Positions 1 to 9,025 are shown, counted from the first letter of the stretch. The stretch: DNA of 64,000 nt from JBFAPK01 sp040676675 (GCF_040676675.1 NZ_JBFAPK010000004.1:124001-188000); one strand, 5' to 3'. The notes: generated from the letters alone by a model not told the origin. A program made the numbers and translations.

Positions 1-1
1 C

Positions 2-1564
2 AAGCCCGCGCTGGCCCGCGGGGAGCTGCGGGTGATCGGCGCGACCACGCTCAACGAGTACCGGCGCAACATCGAGAAGGACGCGGCGCTGGCCCGACGG
101 TTCCAGCCGGTCCTGGTGCCCGAGCCCACGGTCGACGACACGGTGGCGATCCTGCGCGGGCTGCGCGACCGGTACGAGGCGCACCACCAGGTCCGCTTCA
201 CCGACGAGGCGCTGGTCGCCGCGGCCGAACTCTCCGACCGGTACATCACCGACCGGTTCCTGCCGGACAAGGCGATCGACCTGCTCGACCAGGCCGGTGC
301 CCGGGTCCGGCTGCGCACCCGTACCCCGGCCGGGGACGTGCGCGACCTGGAACGCGAGCTGGAGGAGGTGCAGCGGGACAAGGACCAGGCGGTCGCGCAC
401 GAGCAGTACGAACGCGCCTCCTCGCTGCGCGACCGGATCCAGCAGGTGCAGCGGCGTATCGAGCAGGCCCGCGGCGACGGCGGCCCGGAGGAGGTGCCCC
501 AGGTCCGGCAGGAGGAGATCGCCGAGGTGGTCTCCCGCGCCACCGGCATCCCGGTCGCCCAGCTCACCGAGGAGGAGCGGGACCGGCTGCTGCGCCTGGA
601 GGGCCACCTGCACGAGCGGGTGATCGGGCAGGACGACGCGGTCAACGCGGTGGCCGAGGCGGTGCGGCGGTCCCGTACCGGCCTGGCCGACCCGGACCGG
701 CCGATGGGCAGCTTCCTCTTCCTCGGCCCGACGGGCGTGGGCAAGACCGAACTGGCCCGCGCGCTGGCCGAGGCGCTCTTCGGCGAGTCCGACCGGATGG
801 TGCGGCTGGACATGAGCGAGTTCCAGGAACGGCACACGGTGAGCCGGCTGGTCGGCGCGCCGCCCGGCTACGTCGGGTACGAGGAGGCGGGCCAGCTGAC
901 CGAGGCGGTGCGCCGCCGCCCGTACGCGGTGGTGCTGCTCGACGAGATCGAGAAGGCGCACCCGGACGTCTTCAACATCCTGCTCCAGGTGCTCGACGAG
1001 GGGCGGCTCACCGACAGCCAGGGCCGTACCGTCAACTTCCGCAACACCGTACTGATCATGACGAGCAACCTCGGCTCCGAGCTGATCACGGGTACCCAGC
1101 GCAGCGTCGGGTTCGGCGCCGACGGCGGCGGCGAGGGGGAGAGCAGCGAACTGCGCGAGCGGCTGATGCGCCGGCTCCAGGAGAGCTTCCGCCCCGAGTT
1201 CCTCAACCGGATCGACGAGATCATCATCTTCCGGCGGCTGGAGACCGAGCAGCTGCGCCGGATCACCGGGCTGCTGCTGGAGGAGACCCGGCGCCGCCTG
1301 CACTCGCAGGACATCACCGTGGAGTTCACCGAGGCCGGGGTGGACTGGATCGCCGAGCACGGGCACCAGCCGGAGTTCGGCGCCCGCCCGCTGCGCCGGA
1401 CCATCCAGCGGGAGGTGGACAACCGCCTCTCCCGGATGCTGCTCGACGGTTCGATCTCGCCCGGCCAGCGGGTGGTGGTCGACGCCCGCGCCGACGCGCT
1501 CGCCTTCGACGTCTCCGGCGACCCCGCCCACCCCCGCCCCACGGCCTCCGCCTCGGCGGTCTGA
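2..1564 (+). CDS. ClpC-type AAA+ unfoldase, C-terminal part (5' truncated by window)
   Basis: The frame is open from base 2, so this is the C-terminal roughly 520 residues of a class-1 Hsp100/Clp ATPase. In order: the end of the first AAA+ module (IGATTLNEY, then the arginine-rich ARRFQPV segment), a short UVR-type coiled coil (about 390-470), and a full second AAA+ module with Walker A GPTGVGKT (725-748), Walker B VVLLDEIEKAH and the C-terminal small domain. The short middle domain points to ClpC rather than ClpB. The tripeptide VGF (1106-1114) sits where ClpP-docking loops (IGF/LGF) occur, so feeding of substrates to ClpP is likely. The sequence differs clearly from canonical actinobacterial ClpC1 as I remember it, so a second paralogue is possible. 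The N-terminal adaptor domain cannot be seen. Confidence 0.93.
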   Translation, partial: KPALARGELRVIGATTLNEYRRNIEKDAALARRFQPVLVPEPTVDDTVAILRGLRDRYEAHHQVRFTDEALVAAAELSDRYITDRFLPDKAIDLLDQAGARVRLRTRTPAGDVRDLERELEEVQRDKDQAVAHEQYERASSLRDRIQQVQRRIEQARGDGGPEEVPQVRQEEIAEVVSRATGIPVAQLTEEERDRLLRLEGHLHERVIGQDDAVNAVAEAVRRSRTGLADPDRPMGSFLFLGPTGVGKTELARALAEALFGESDRMVRLDMSEFQERHTVSRLVGAPPGYVGYEEAGQLTEAVRRRPYAVVLLDEIEKAHPDVFNILLQVLDEGRLTDSQGRTVNFRNTVLIMTSNLGSELITGTQRSVGFGADGGGEGESSELRERLMRRLQESFRPEFLNRIDEIIIFRRLETEQLRRITGLLLEETRRRLHSQDITVEFTEAGVDWIAEHGHQPEFGARPLRRTIQREVDNRLSRMLLDGSISPGQRVVVDARADALAFDVSGDPAHPRPTASASAV

Positions 1565-1578
1565 GAGGAGCCCGACGC

Positions 1579-1806
1579 GTGACCGAGCCCGAGGAGAACC
1601 AGGAGAAGACCCCGAAGACCGACGCGATCCTCAGCCCGCGGGAGCTGCGCCATCCCCCGAGCACGGCCAACCCCTCCCGTACCCGGGTGCCGGCCGAGGG
1701 TCTGCGGCCGCCCCGCCCGCCCGAGGAGGCGGAGGAGGAGGGGCGGCGCGAGGAGGCGGCGGCGGACGACGCGGCCGAGTCGCAGGACGAGGACAAGGAG
1801 GAGTGA
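1579..1806 (+). CDS. Small acidic hypothetical protein
   Basis: A 75-residue product starting at GTG, preceded by GAGAGGAG, 15 bases after the clpC-like stop. It is low in complexity: rich in Pro, Arg and Glu, with a strongly acidic C-terminal third (runs of E and D). No membrane segment or recognisable domain; probably disordered. Its stop codon overlaps the start of the next gene (TGATG), so the two are probably co-translated with the Clp gene in one operon. Function unknown. Confidence 0.6.
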   Translation: MTEPEENQEKTPKTDAILSPRELRHPPSTANPSRTRVPAEGLRPPRPPEEAEEEGRREEAAADDAAESQDEDKEE

Positions 1807-2156
1807 TGGCCCGGGACCAGCGCGTCGAGCCCGAGGTGGAGCTGCTGTGGCAGGACTTCCACGACCGCGTGAACGTCACCTCCGAGCGGTTGCGTACCTG
1901 GCTGCTGACCCAGGGGTCGGGGGAGGAGACCTTCACCGCCGAGCCCCACCTCGACCTGCCGGAGCCCGGCCGGTCGATCCTGGCCGTGCTCCGCAAGCGC
2001 AAGGTCGACCTGACCGACGGGGACATCCAGGTGATGCGGGAGACGATCGAGGAGATCGACGGACTGCTCGACGACCGGCCCGAGGCCGGGGCCACCGACG
2101 ACGACTGGCGGCGCGCGCTGCTGGACCTCGGTCACGATCCGCTGTTGGAACGCTGA
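1806..2156 (+). CDS. DUF3140-like protein
   Basis: A 116-residue product starting at the ATG that overlaps the previous stop (TGATG). The N-terminal WQDFHDRVNVTSERLRTWL segment and the following helical part (SILAVLRKRKVDLTDGDIQV) resemble DUF3140, a small, mostly helical family sometimes annotated as DNA-binding. No catalytic motif is visible. It is third in the clpC-like / acidic protein / DUF3140 string and ends about 200 bases before the next gene. The family assignment is from memory of the motif; the role is unknown. Confidence 0.75.
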   Translation: MARDQRVEPEVELLWQDFHDRVNVTSERLRTWLLTQGSGEETFTAEPHLDLPEPGRSILAVLRKRKVDLTDGDIQVMRETIEEIDGLLDDRPEAGATDDDWRRALLDLGHDPLLER

Positions 2157-2227
2157 CCGGCCCGCTTCCCCTCGGGGCGCGGTTTCGCCGCGCGCCTGCG
2201 CCCCGCCCCCGCAGGCCCGTACGCCCG

Positions 2228-2310
2228 CCGCACGCCCCCGCCGCCGCACGTCCCCGCCGCCGCACGCCCGCCGGCATGCCTGCCGCCCGCCCGCATGCCC
2301 GCCGCCGCCC
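2228..2310. repeat. Degenerate CCGCCGCACG-type simple repeat
   Basis: Non-coding C-rich tract downstream of the DUF3140-like gene. The 15-mer CCCCGCCGCCGCACG occurs at 2236-2250 and 2252-2266 and decays into CCGCC/CATGCC units on the right. It lies between convergent genes. Confidence 0.5.
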
Positions 2311-2362
2311 GGCCCCGGGCGCGGTCGGTTCCCGCGCGGCCGGCTGACGGGGTACGCGGCCC

Positions 2363-2599
2363 TCACTCGGACTCGACGCTGAGTATCTGCAGCCCGGCGG
2401 CGTCCGTCGCGTCCTGGCGCTCCGCGCGCAGCGCCTCCTCCCGCGCGATCAGGTTGGTGTACTCGGCGATGTCCGCCGGCGCCGGCACCGCCGGTACCCG
2501 ACGCAGGAACGCCTCGATGTCACGCGAGGCGGCGGTGTGGGCGGCGGCGATACGACGAGCCGTCTCCCGGTCGTCCTCCGGCACGTTGAGATCGGTCAT
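2363..2599 (-). CDS. Small hypothetical protein
   Basis: A 78-residue product, predicted helical and charged, beginning MTDLNVPEDDRETARR. It has no signal peptide, membrane segment or motif I recognise. It is convergent with the clpC-like operon; a 74-bp palindromic repeat lies upstream. The even amino-acid composition and GC-rich third positions look like a real actinobacterial gene, but no family can be named. Confidence 0.6.
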   Translation of the reverse strand: MTDLNVPEDDRETARRIAAAHTAASRDIEAFLRRVPAVPAPADIAEYTNLIAREEALRAERQDATDAAGLQILSVESE

Positions 2600-2741
2600 G
2601 CGCTACCGGTACCCGGCACGCCCGCTCCCTACCGCGATTCCGGGCCCCGTGATTACCCGGAACGAGCCGGCCGCCGGCCGGCACCCGGCGGCGCCCGCCT
2701 GCCCGCCCCGAGCGGACGCGGCGGCGGCCGGCCGCCACGCA

Positions 2742-2815
2742 TGATCGCGCAACTGCGGGACAGTAGGACCCTCGCGCGCTCGCGAGGGGCCTACTGCGGG
2801 GAAACCGTGCGATCA
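2742..2815. repeat. 74-bp palindromic intergenic repeat, copy A
   Basis: A 74-bp unit bounded by TGATCGC on the left and GCGATCA on the right. Its core is a 16-bp inverted repeat (2761-2776 and 2781-2796, one mismatch) with a 4-base loop. A second unit of exactly the same length is at 15979-16052. It resembles a non-autonomous REP/MITE-like element; no transposase is nearby. Confidence 0.7.
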
Positions 2816-2844
2816 GCGAGCGTGTGCGGCGGACGAGCACCCGC

Positions 2845-2905
2845 CACACCGCCGCGGGAGGGAGGGTGCCGCCTCCCGGCGCCGCGAAGCGCCCGGGCGC
2901 GCAGA
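2845..2905. repeat. Post-stop repeat module, copy A
   Basis: Contains the 15-mer GGCGCCGCGAAGCGC (2879-2893), found exactly at 16224-16238 and, inverted, at 42748-42762. It abuts the stop codon of the LysR gene (2907). The wider context (ACCGCCGCGG, CACC/CTCCC, then the 15-mer) is shared with copy B. Confidence 0.6.
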
Positions 2906-2906
2906 C

Positions 2907-3878
2907 TCAAGCGGCGGCGCGCTGTTGGGCGCCGAAGTTCGGGTGGCGGCTCAGCCAGGCCCGGTAGCCCGGGTTGCGCGCGAGCGAGTCGACGTACGCG
3001 GCGGTGGCGTGGCCGAAGACGCGGTCGCCGGTACGGGCCGCCGGGGCGTCGGGGTGCCAGCCCAGCAGCAGCCGCCAGCGCAGCGGCGCGCCGGCCAACG
3101 GCCGGGTGACCAGCCCGGAGACGGGCCGGAAGGTGGCCTGGCAGAGCGCGATGGCCTCACCGGCTTCGACCAGGTCGAGCCCGCTGAGCACGTCGGTCTC
3201 GTACACCTTGCGCGGGGTGAAGCCGGCGCGGGCGCAGGCGGCGGCGAAGCAGTCACCGAAGCAGCCGTCGCCCGGGGCGGCCACCCAGCGTTCCTCGCCG
3301 AGCAGGGCCAGGTGCACCTCGTCCCGGTCGGCCAGCGGGTGCGCCTCGGGCAGCAGGACGAAGACCGGGTCGACCGAGACCGCCCGCCAGGTCAGCCCGA
3401 ACTCGCCCGGCGGGGTCGCGTCGCCGCAGACGCCGACCAGCGCGTAGTCGAGGCGGCCGTTGAGGACGAGCTGGGAGAGCTCGTCGACGTACCACGAGGC
3501 GTACGTGCTGATCTGCGCGTGCGGATGTTCCTTGGCGAGCCGGTGCACGAGCCGCCCGAGGATGGGGCTGTTCGCGCCGCCGAAGCGGTACCGGCTCATC
3601 GCCGTGCCGGCGCCGGCCAGCCGTGCCGCCTCGTCCTGCAGCCCCTTCATGGCCGGCAGCAGGACCCGGGCGCGGGCCAGCACCAGCTCGCCGAGGGCGG
3701 TCGGCCGGGCGCCGCGCCGGTCCCGCTCGAACAGCGGGCCGCCGAGCGTGCGCTCGATCCGCTGGAGCTGCGCGGTGAGGGCCGGTTGGGCCAGGCCCAG
3801 CGTCGAGGCGGCCTTGGTCACGCTGCCGGTCTCCGCGATGGCGCAGACCACCTTCAGGTGCCGCAGCTCCAGGTTCAT
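2907..3878 (-). CDS. LysR-family transcriptional regulator
   Basis: 323 residues, the usual length for LysR. An N-terminal winged helix-turn-helix (about residues 5-62: LRHLKVVCAIAETGSVTKAA, then LGLAQPALTAQLQRIE) is followed by a periplasmic-binding-protein-like effector domain (about 95-300). The start ATG lies 6 bases after a TACCGT -10 box (complement of 3885-3890), so the mRNA is probably leaderless. LysR regulators usually act on a divergent neighbour, but the adjacent upstream ThuA and hemerythrin genes point the same way, so the target is not evident. The effector is unknown. Confidence 0.92.
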   Translation of the reverse strand: MNLELRHLKVVCAIAETGSVTKAASTLGLAQPALTAQLQRIERTLGGPLFERDRRGARPTALGELVLARARVLLPAMKGLQDEAARLAGAGTAMSRYRFGGANSPILGRLVHRLAKEHPHAQISTYASWYVDELSQLVLNGRLDYALVGVCGDATPPGEFGLTWRAVSVDPVFVLLPEAHPLADRDEVHLALLGEERWVAAPGDGCFGDCFAAACARAGFTPRKVYETDVLSGLDLVEAGEAIALCQATFRPVSGLVTRPLAGAPLRWRLLLGWHPDAPAARTGDRVFGHATAAYVDSLARNPGYRAWLSRHPNFGAQQRAAA

Positions 3879-3978
3879 AGCGAGACGGTAGGACCAGAAT
3901 GGGATCTACGGGAAGACCCCCGGCCAGTGAAAGACGACCGATCCGGGCGGCAAAACCAACCGAACGGGGAACTTCGGG

Positions 3979-4629
3979 CTAACGCGCCGCCCACAACAGG
4001 CCACGCTCGGTGATGGTACGGATCTCCGGTACGGTCAGGTCGTCGACCTTGTGCCCGACGGTGGAGACGAAGACCCGGCCGGCGCCCCAGTTCCGGGTCC
4101 AGACGGCGGGCAGGGTCACCGGCTCCCGCCAGGGGGTGTCCGGCTCCGGCTCGTACGTGACGGTGGCGAGCACGTCGTTGAGCGGGTCGCTGAGCACCCA
4201 GTACTTCTCCGTGTGCAGCCGGACCGTGCCGATGCCGGCCACCAGCGGGTGCTCCGCGCGCTCGGGCAGCACGGTCAGCGTGTGGTCGAGGAAGCCCGGC
4301 GGGTGGTGTACGAAGAGGCCGCCGGTCAGGTGCTGGTACCGGTTGTGGTGGAACGAGCCGACGATGCCGCCGTGCCAGCCGGCCAGCCCGGTGCCGGCCC
4401 GTACCGCCGCGTCGAGGCCGGCCACCTGCTCGTCGGTGACGGTGCCGATGGACCAGCACTGCAGCACCAGGTCCACCCGCGACATCCGGTCGGCGTCGGT
4501 GTAGACGTCGAGCCGGTCGTGCACCTCGACCGCGAAGCCCCGCTCCCGCAGGAACGGAATGAACAGCTCGGTCGCCTCGACCGGCACGTGGCCCTCCCAG
4601 CCACCCCGTACGACGATCGCGTCCCGCAC
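3979..4629 (-). CDS. ThuA-domain protein
   Basis: 216 residues from the chosen GTG start. The product begins near RDAIVVRGGWEGH, the typical start of ThuA-like (trehalose-utilisation, class I amidotransferase-like fold) proteins, and contains LAGWHGGIVGSFHHN and the C-terminal GAGRVFVSTVGHK. GGGGAGG lies 5 bases before this GTG. A longer form is possible from an ATG at 4686 overlapping the hemerythrin stop (TGATG), which would add about 19 residues not typical of the family. It probably forms an operon with the hemerythrin gene upstream. ThuA proteins bind or process sugars; the exact substrate cannot be inferred. Confidence 0.85.
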   Translation of the reverse strand: MRDAIVVRGGWEGHVPVEATELFIPFLRERGFAVEVHDRLDVYTDADRMSRVDLVLQCWSIGTVTDEQVAGLDAAVRAGTGLAGWHGGIVGSFHHNRYQHLTGGLFVHHPPGFLDHTLTVLPERAEHPLVAGIGTVRLHTEKYWVLSDPLNDVLATVTYEPEPDTPWREPVTLPAVWTRNWGAGRVFVSTVGHKVDDLTVPEIRTITERGLLWAAR

Positions 4630-4685
4630 CGGCGCCTCCCCGATTCCATCGATCCGCCGCGTCCCGCGCGCGGCGGATACGATCA

Positions 4686-5333
4686 TCACATCTTCGGGGG
4701 CTCGGTGAGATCCTCGACGTACGTCTCGCGCCGGGTGACCGCGTCGCGTACCTTGTCGACCACGCCGACGGCCGGGTCCACCACCTTGTTCCAGGGCGGG
4801 GTGGCCGGGGTGCCGGGGTGGGGCCGGGTCGGCGCCGCCTCCTCGGCGATCTCGACCCGGTTGCCGAGCCGGATCAGCTCCTCCTCGCTGGCGGTCTCGC
4901 GCAGCTCCGGGAAGATCTCGGCGGTCGCGGCGCGCACGTGCCGCTCCAGCTCCTCGGCGACCTCGCGGGCGATCTCCACGAAGTGCGGGTCGTCGGGACC
5001 GGCGCCGGAGAGCCGCTGGAGCGTACGCAGCAGCGCGTTGTCGGCGGCGACCTCCCGGTCGGCCAGCGGCTCCCCGTCGGCGAGCGCCGAGCGTACGGTC
5101 GGGTAGAGGTACTGCTCCTCGGCGGAGAGGTGCCGGGTGGTCGTGGCGACCAGCACCTCGGTCACCTGGCGGCGGTGCTCGACGGTGCCGGCCGGCCCGG
5201 TCAGCTCGCGGCAGAGCCGGCGCAGCTGCTCGTGCTCGTCGGCGAGCATCTCGACCATGCTGCGTCCGCCGGGGCGGTAGGCATCCTCGGCGGCGTCCTC
5301 GACCGGCGGCAGGGGTGGCAGGGGGACGGTCAT
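4686..5333 (-). CDS. Hemerythrin HHE-domain protein
   Basis: 215 residues. A helical bundle with metal-ligand-type residues at SMVEMLADEHEQL, TTRHLSAEEQYLYPTV, the DPHF segment and EELERHVRAATAEIFPEL fits the hemerythrin/HHE cation-binding family (di-iron, O2/NO/ROS sensing or repair). The C-terminal 55 residues are charged, Pro-rich and probably disordered. AGGAGGG sits 5 bases before ATG. It reads into the ThuA gene. The long open frame extending upstream of this start on the same strand is only an antisense shadow of the M20 peptidase gene. Confidence 0.88.
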   Translation of the reverse strand: MTVPLPPLPPVEDAAEDAYRPGGRSMVEMLADEHEQLRRLCRELTGPAGTVEHRRQVTEVLVATTTRHLSAEEQYLYPTVRSALADGEPLADREVAADNALLRTLQRLSGAGPDDPHFVEIAREVAEELERHVRAATAEIFPELRETASEEELIRLGNRVEIAEEAAPTRPHPGTPATPPWNKVVDPAVGVVDKVRDAVTRRETYVEDLTEPPKM

Positions 5334-5579
5334 CGCGACCCTCCTTCTCGTGCTCGTGCTACGACTGCGGAATGCCAGCGGCGGTACCCGGGGCCCGGCG
5401 CGGCGAAACGCGGCCCAGGCCCGGTGGCGCCGGGCCCGAGCCCGGGCCGGGTCTCCCGCCCCCGGCACCCGTGCGCCGCCTCCGCACCTGGCCGCCGCGC
5501 CGCGTCCGCGCCCGTCCGCCGCGGCCCGTCGGCCGGCCGTAGGGGCGCCGGCGGCCGCCGGGCTGGTATGAAGAACCGC

Positions 5580-6905
5580 ATGACGAGCGACGCCCCCCTG
5601 CACCCGAGCGCCACCGACGAAGTCGTCGAACTCTGCGCCGACCTGCTGCGTATCGACACCACCAACACCGGGGACAACGACACCAGCGCCGGTGAGCGGG
5701 CCGCCGCCGAGTACGTGGCGGCCAGCCTGGCCGAGGTCGGCGTCGAGGCGCGGATCCACGAGTCGGCGCCCGGCCGGGCGAACCTGGTCGCCCGGATTCC
5801 CGGTACCGACCCGGGGCGCGGCGCGCTGCTGGTGCACGGTCACCTGGACGTGGTGCCGGCCGACGCGAGCGAGTGGTCGGTGCACCCCTTCTCGGGTGAG
5901 CTGCGCGACGGCTACCTCTGGGGCCGGGGCGCCATCGACATGAAGGACTTCGACGCGATGGTGCTCGCCGTGGTCCGGCAGTGGCAGCGTACGGGGGTGC
6001 GCCCGCCCCGCGACATCGTGCTCGCGTACACGGCCGACGAGGAGGCGGGCAGCGACTACGGCGCCCGCTACCTGGTGCAGCACCACGCGGACCTGCTCGA
6101 GGGATGCACCGAGGCGATCGGCGAGGTGGGCGGCTTCTCGTACACGGTCAACCAGGACCTGCGGCTGTACCTGATCGAGACCGCCGAGAAGGGCATCGAC
6201 TGGCTGCGGCTGCACGCCAAGGGGCGCCCCGGGCACGGGTCGATGGTGCACGACGACAACGCGGTGACCGCGCTGGCGGAGGCGGTCGCCCGGGTGGGCC
6301 GGCACCGCTTCCCGGTGGTGGTGACCCCGACCGTGCGGGCCTTCCTGGAGGAGGTCTCGGCGGCGCTCGGCGTCGAACTGGACCCGGACGACCCGGAGAC
6401 CGCGATCGCCAAGCTCGGCCCGATCGCGAACCTGATCGGCGCGACGATCCGCAACACCGCCAACCCGACCCGGCTGGCCGCCGGCTACAAGGACAACGTC
6501 ATCCCCGGCCGGGCCAGCGCCACCATCGACTGCCGGAGCCTGCCCGGCCAGTCGGAGCTGCTGCTGGAGCAGCTGCGCGAGGTGGTCGGCCCGGACCTGG
6601 AGATCGAGTACATCCACCGCCAGGCCGCGATCGAGACCACCTTCGACGGTGCGCTGGTCGAGGCGATGTCGGCGGCGCTGCGGGCCGAGGACCCGGGGGC
6701 GCGCCCGGTGCCGTACATGCTCTCCGGCGGTACGGACGCGAAGGCGTTCCACACCCTCGGCATCCGCTGCTTCGGTTTCGCCCCGCTGCGGCTGCCCGCC
6801 GACCTGAACTTCAGCGCGTTGTTCCATGGCATCGACGAGCGGGTACCGGTGGACGGACTACAGTTCGGCGTGCGGGTACTCGACCGGTTCCTGCGGAACT
6901 GCTGA
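5580..6905 (+). CDS. M20-family metallopeptidase / deacylase
   Basis: 441 residues. Di-zinc peptidase of the M20/M25/M40 group: HGHLD (about 86-90), the bridging Asp in GRGAIDMKD (about 120), the catalytic Glu pair in TADEEAGS, and the late His in GGTDAKAFH; a dimerisation (lid) domain lies between about 200 and 320. No signal peptide, so cytosolic hydrolysis of peptides or N-acyl amino acids. Two ATGs are possible (5568 and 5580); 5580 is preferred because TATGAA lies 7 bases upstream. The convergent DUF5703 gene downstream is, as I recall, a usual neighbour of this peptidase in Actinobacteria. Confidence 0.92.
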   Translation: MTSDAPLHPSATDEVVELCADLLRIDTTNTGDNDTSAGERAAAEYVAASLAEVGVEARIHESAPGRANLVARIPGTDPGRGALLVHGHLDVVPADASEWSVHPFSGELRDGYLWGRGAIDMKDFDAMVLAVVRQWQRTGVRPPRDIVLAYTADEEAGSDYGARYLVQHHADLLEGCTEAIGEVGGFSYTVNQDLRLYLIETAEKGIDWLRLHAKGRPGHGSMVHDDNAVTALAEAVARVGRHRFPVVVTPTVRAFLEEVSAALGVELDPDDPETAIAKLGPIANLIGATIRNTANPTRLAAGYKDNVIPGRASATIDCRSLPGQSELLLEQLREVVGPDLEIEYIHRQAAIETTFDGALVEAMSAALRAEDPGARPVPYMLSGGTDAKAFHTLGIRCFGFAPLRLPADLNFSALFHGIDERVPVDGLQFGVRVLDRFLRNC

Positions 6906-7028
6906 CGCGGGTCGACCAAGCAGGGGAAGGCGCGGCCGACCCGGTCGGGCGGGAACCGGTCGGGCACCGGCGACGCCGCGGGCCGTCACGACCACCCGCG
7001 CCATCGACCTCGAAGGGATCGCAAGATA

Positions 7029-7703
7029 ATGACGGACCAGTACGCCGAGCTGGACGCTGCCCTGGAGCGGGTCATCGCGACCGCCCGGGATCACCTGGCC
7101 GCCGTCAAGGCGGCGCAGGGGCGGATCGACGACGACGACGTCTGGCAGGCGTACGTTGCCCTCAACAACGCCTCCTACGAGTACGACGAGCGGCTGCTGG
7201 ACGCGTTCGGCGAGGTCACGCCCTGGGACGTGGAGTCGATCGACCCGGACGAGGCCGACGAGCGCTTCGGCGTGGGCCTCGGCGGCGCCGACGGAGCCGA
7301 GCCTCTCGACCCGCACCCGCGGGTGCTCTCGGTGCGCCAGCGGCGCGACTACCGGGTGCCGAGCGTGGCGGCGCTGATCCGGGTGGCCCAGGCGGCCCGG
7401 CGGGCCGCGATGCCGGAGGGCGACGAGCCCGAGCCGGTCGAGGGGGTCGGCGAGGCGGTGCTGGAGCTGCTCCAGGCCGGCGACGGGTCGCTCGGTGCCC
7501 TGGACATCCCGGAGCTGGAGCCGCTCGACGGGGTGGTGATGCTCAGCGAGACCGACGCGCCGATCGACCTGGAGGCGTTCGACGACGAGGACAGCGCCGG
7601 GCCGTTCCAGCCGGGGCCGGACGACCGGCTCGTCGGGCGCCTGGACGAGCACCCGTTCCTGCCCGACACCGACGAGGCCGACGAGGTCGAGCGGGCCCGC
7701 TGA
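7029..7703 (+). CDS. Acidic hypothetical protein
   Basis: 224 residues, strongly acidic. The N-terminal part is helical (YAELDAALERVIATARDHL, then DDDDVWQAYVALNNASYEYD); the C-terminal third is Asp/Glu-rich and likely disordered (FDDEDSAGPFQPGPDDR). A purine-rich AAGGGATCGCAAGATA precedes ATG. It follows the M20 gene by 123 bases. No enzyme motif; probably a lineage-specific conserved protein of unknown function. Confidence 0.8.
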   Translation: MTDQYAELDAALERVIATARDHLAAVKAAQGRIDDDDVWQAYVALNNASYEYDERLLDAFGEVTPWDVESIDPDEADERFGVGLGGADGAEPLDPHPRVLSVRQRRDYRVPSVAALIRVAQAARRAAMPEGDEPEPVEGVGEAVLELLQAGDGSLGALDIPELEPLDGVVMLSETDAPIDLEAFDDEDSAGPFQPGPDDRLVGRLDEHPFLPDTDEADEVERAR

Positions 7704-7745
7704 CGGCCCGCCGGCCCGAGGGCCGCTGGCCGAGGTCTCCCGGCT

Positions 7746-7765
7746 GCCCCGCTCACCGGCGGGGC
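7746..7765. terminator. Hairpin between convergent genes
   Basis: GCCCCGC / GCGGGGC, a 7-bp perfect stem with a 6-base loop, between the acidic hypothetical gene and DUF5703. No U-tract, as is usual for high-GC actinobacterial terminators. Confidence 0.5.
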
Positions 7766-7779
7766 GGCCGGCGGACCGG

Positions 7780-7971
7780 TCAGTAGGAGAGACCGGGCTG
7801 CGGCTTGTTGACCAGGCGCCGGCGGAGCACCACCTGCCGGGTACCGTCCCGGAAGAGCCGGACCCGGGCCAGCTCCCAGCCGGAGAACTCGGCCTGAATC
7901 GCCAACTGCGCCTGCGCGGTCACCCGGTCGACATTCGGCGGTAACCGCAGCGGCGCGTACTCGTAATCCAT
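7780..7971 (-). CDS. DUF5703 family small protein
   Basis: 63 residues from the ATG giving MDYEYAPLRLPPNV; an upstream GTG would add an atypical Gly-rich leader. The pattern, ending in GWELARVRLFRDGTRQVVLR and a basic tail, matches DUF5703. A CAGGAT box 6 bases before ATG suggests leaderless expression. The fold is probably a small alpha-beta unit; function unknown. It faces the M20 peptidase region. Confidence 0.82.
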   Translation of the reverse strand: MDYEYAPLRLPPNVDRVTAQAQLAIQAEFSGWELARVRLFRDGTRQVVLRRRLVNKPQPGLSY

Positions 7972-8053
7972 GCAACCATCCTGCCCACCGCCGCCGGGCG
8001 GCACCAGTCCTTCCGGCCCGCCGGGTGATCCCCGCCACGTGACCGGCGGCAGG

Positions 8054-9025
8054 TCAGCCGTCGCGCTCCGGATAGGCGACCGGTACCGACGAGACGTCGT
8101 CCAGGGCGCGGGCGATCTCCTCCGGCAGGGTCATCCGCTCCACCTGCAACGCGCCGAGGAGCTGCCCGACGGTGCGGGCGCCGAGGATAGGGGCGACCAC
8201 GCCGGGCCGGTCGCGGACCCAGGCGAGGGCCACCTCCATCGGCGAGACGCCGAGCCCGCCGGCCGCGGTGGCGACCGCCTCGACGATGCTGGAGCAGCGC
8301 GGTTCGAGGTAGGTTGCGACAAATCGCTCGAAATGCGGCGAGGCGGCGCGGGAGTCGGCCGGTCGGCCGTGCCGGTACTTGCCGGTGAGCACCCCCCGGC
8401 CCAGCGGCGACCAGGGCAGCACGCCCAGGCCCAGCGCCTCGCAGGCCGGCAGCACCTCCCGCTCGATGCCGCGTTCCAGCAGCGAGTACTCCATCTGCGC
8501 GGCGACCACCGGGGCCCGGCCGGGGTAGGCCGCCTGCCAGGTGGCGGCCCGGGCGGTCTGCCAGCCGGAGAAGTTGGAGACCCCCACGTAGCGCGCCCGC
8601 CCGCTGTTGACCGCGTGGTCCAGCGCCGCCAGCGTCTCCTCCAGCGGCGTGTCCGGGTCGTAGCCGTGCACCTGCCAGAGGTCGACGTGGTCGGTGCCGA
8701 GCCGGCGCAGCGAGGCGTCCAGCGTGCGCAGCAGGTGTCCCCGCGAGCCGTCGCGGCGCCGGGCCGCGCCGGGCCGCAGCCCCGCCTTGGTGGCGATGAG
8801 CAGGTCGTCCCGGGGCACCAGGCTGCCCAGCAGCGACCCGATCACCGCCTCGGCGTCGCCGTCGCTGTACACGTCGGCGGTGTCGACGAGATTGCCCCCG
8901 GCGTCCAGGAAGCTCTTCAACTGGGCGGCCGCGTCGTCGGCATCGGTGTCCCGACCCCAGGTCATGGTGCCGAGCGCGAGCCGCGAAACCGCCAGCCCGC
9001 TTCGGCCGAGCGGTCGCTGTTGCAT
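8054..9025 (-). CDS. Aldo/keto reductase
   Basis: 323 residues, a full-length (beta/alpha)8 NADPH-dependent reductase. The catalytic tetrad is visible: Asp and Tyr in DTADVYS, Lys in IATKAG, His in WQVHGYD. The C-terminal cofactor segment carries GVVAPILGARTVGQL. The start ATG is 6 bases after TAAGGT, so probably leaderless. It is divergent from the F420-type oxidoreductase with about 210 bases between them. Substrate unknown; it resembles the general stress AKRs (AKR11/AKR12-like). Confidence 0.93.
   Translation of the reverse strand: MQQRPLGRSGLAVSRLALGTMTWGRDTDADDAAAQLKSFLDAGGNLVDTADVYSDGDAEAVIGSLLGSLVPRDDLLIATKAGLRPGAARRRDGSRGHLLRTLDASLRRLGTDHVDLWQVHGYDPDTPLEETLAALDHAVNSGRARYVGVSNFSGWQTARAATWQAAYPGRAPVVAAQMEYSLLERGIEREVLPACEALGLGVLPWSPLGRGVLTGKYRHGRPADSRAASPHFERFVATYLEPRCSSIVEAVATAAGGLGVSPMEVALAWVRDRPGVVAPILGARTVGQLLGALQVERMTLPEEIARALDDVSSVPVAYPERDG

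Noticed and set aside
4686..6827. Very long antisense open frames such as this one (also 33291-36026, 41625-44195, 49617-51863 and 54029-56761)
   Set aside because: They are complementary-frame shadows of strong genes in GC-rich DNA; low-complexity Arg/Gly/Pro composition and no domains.
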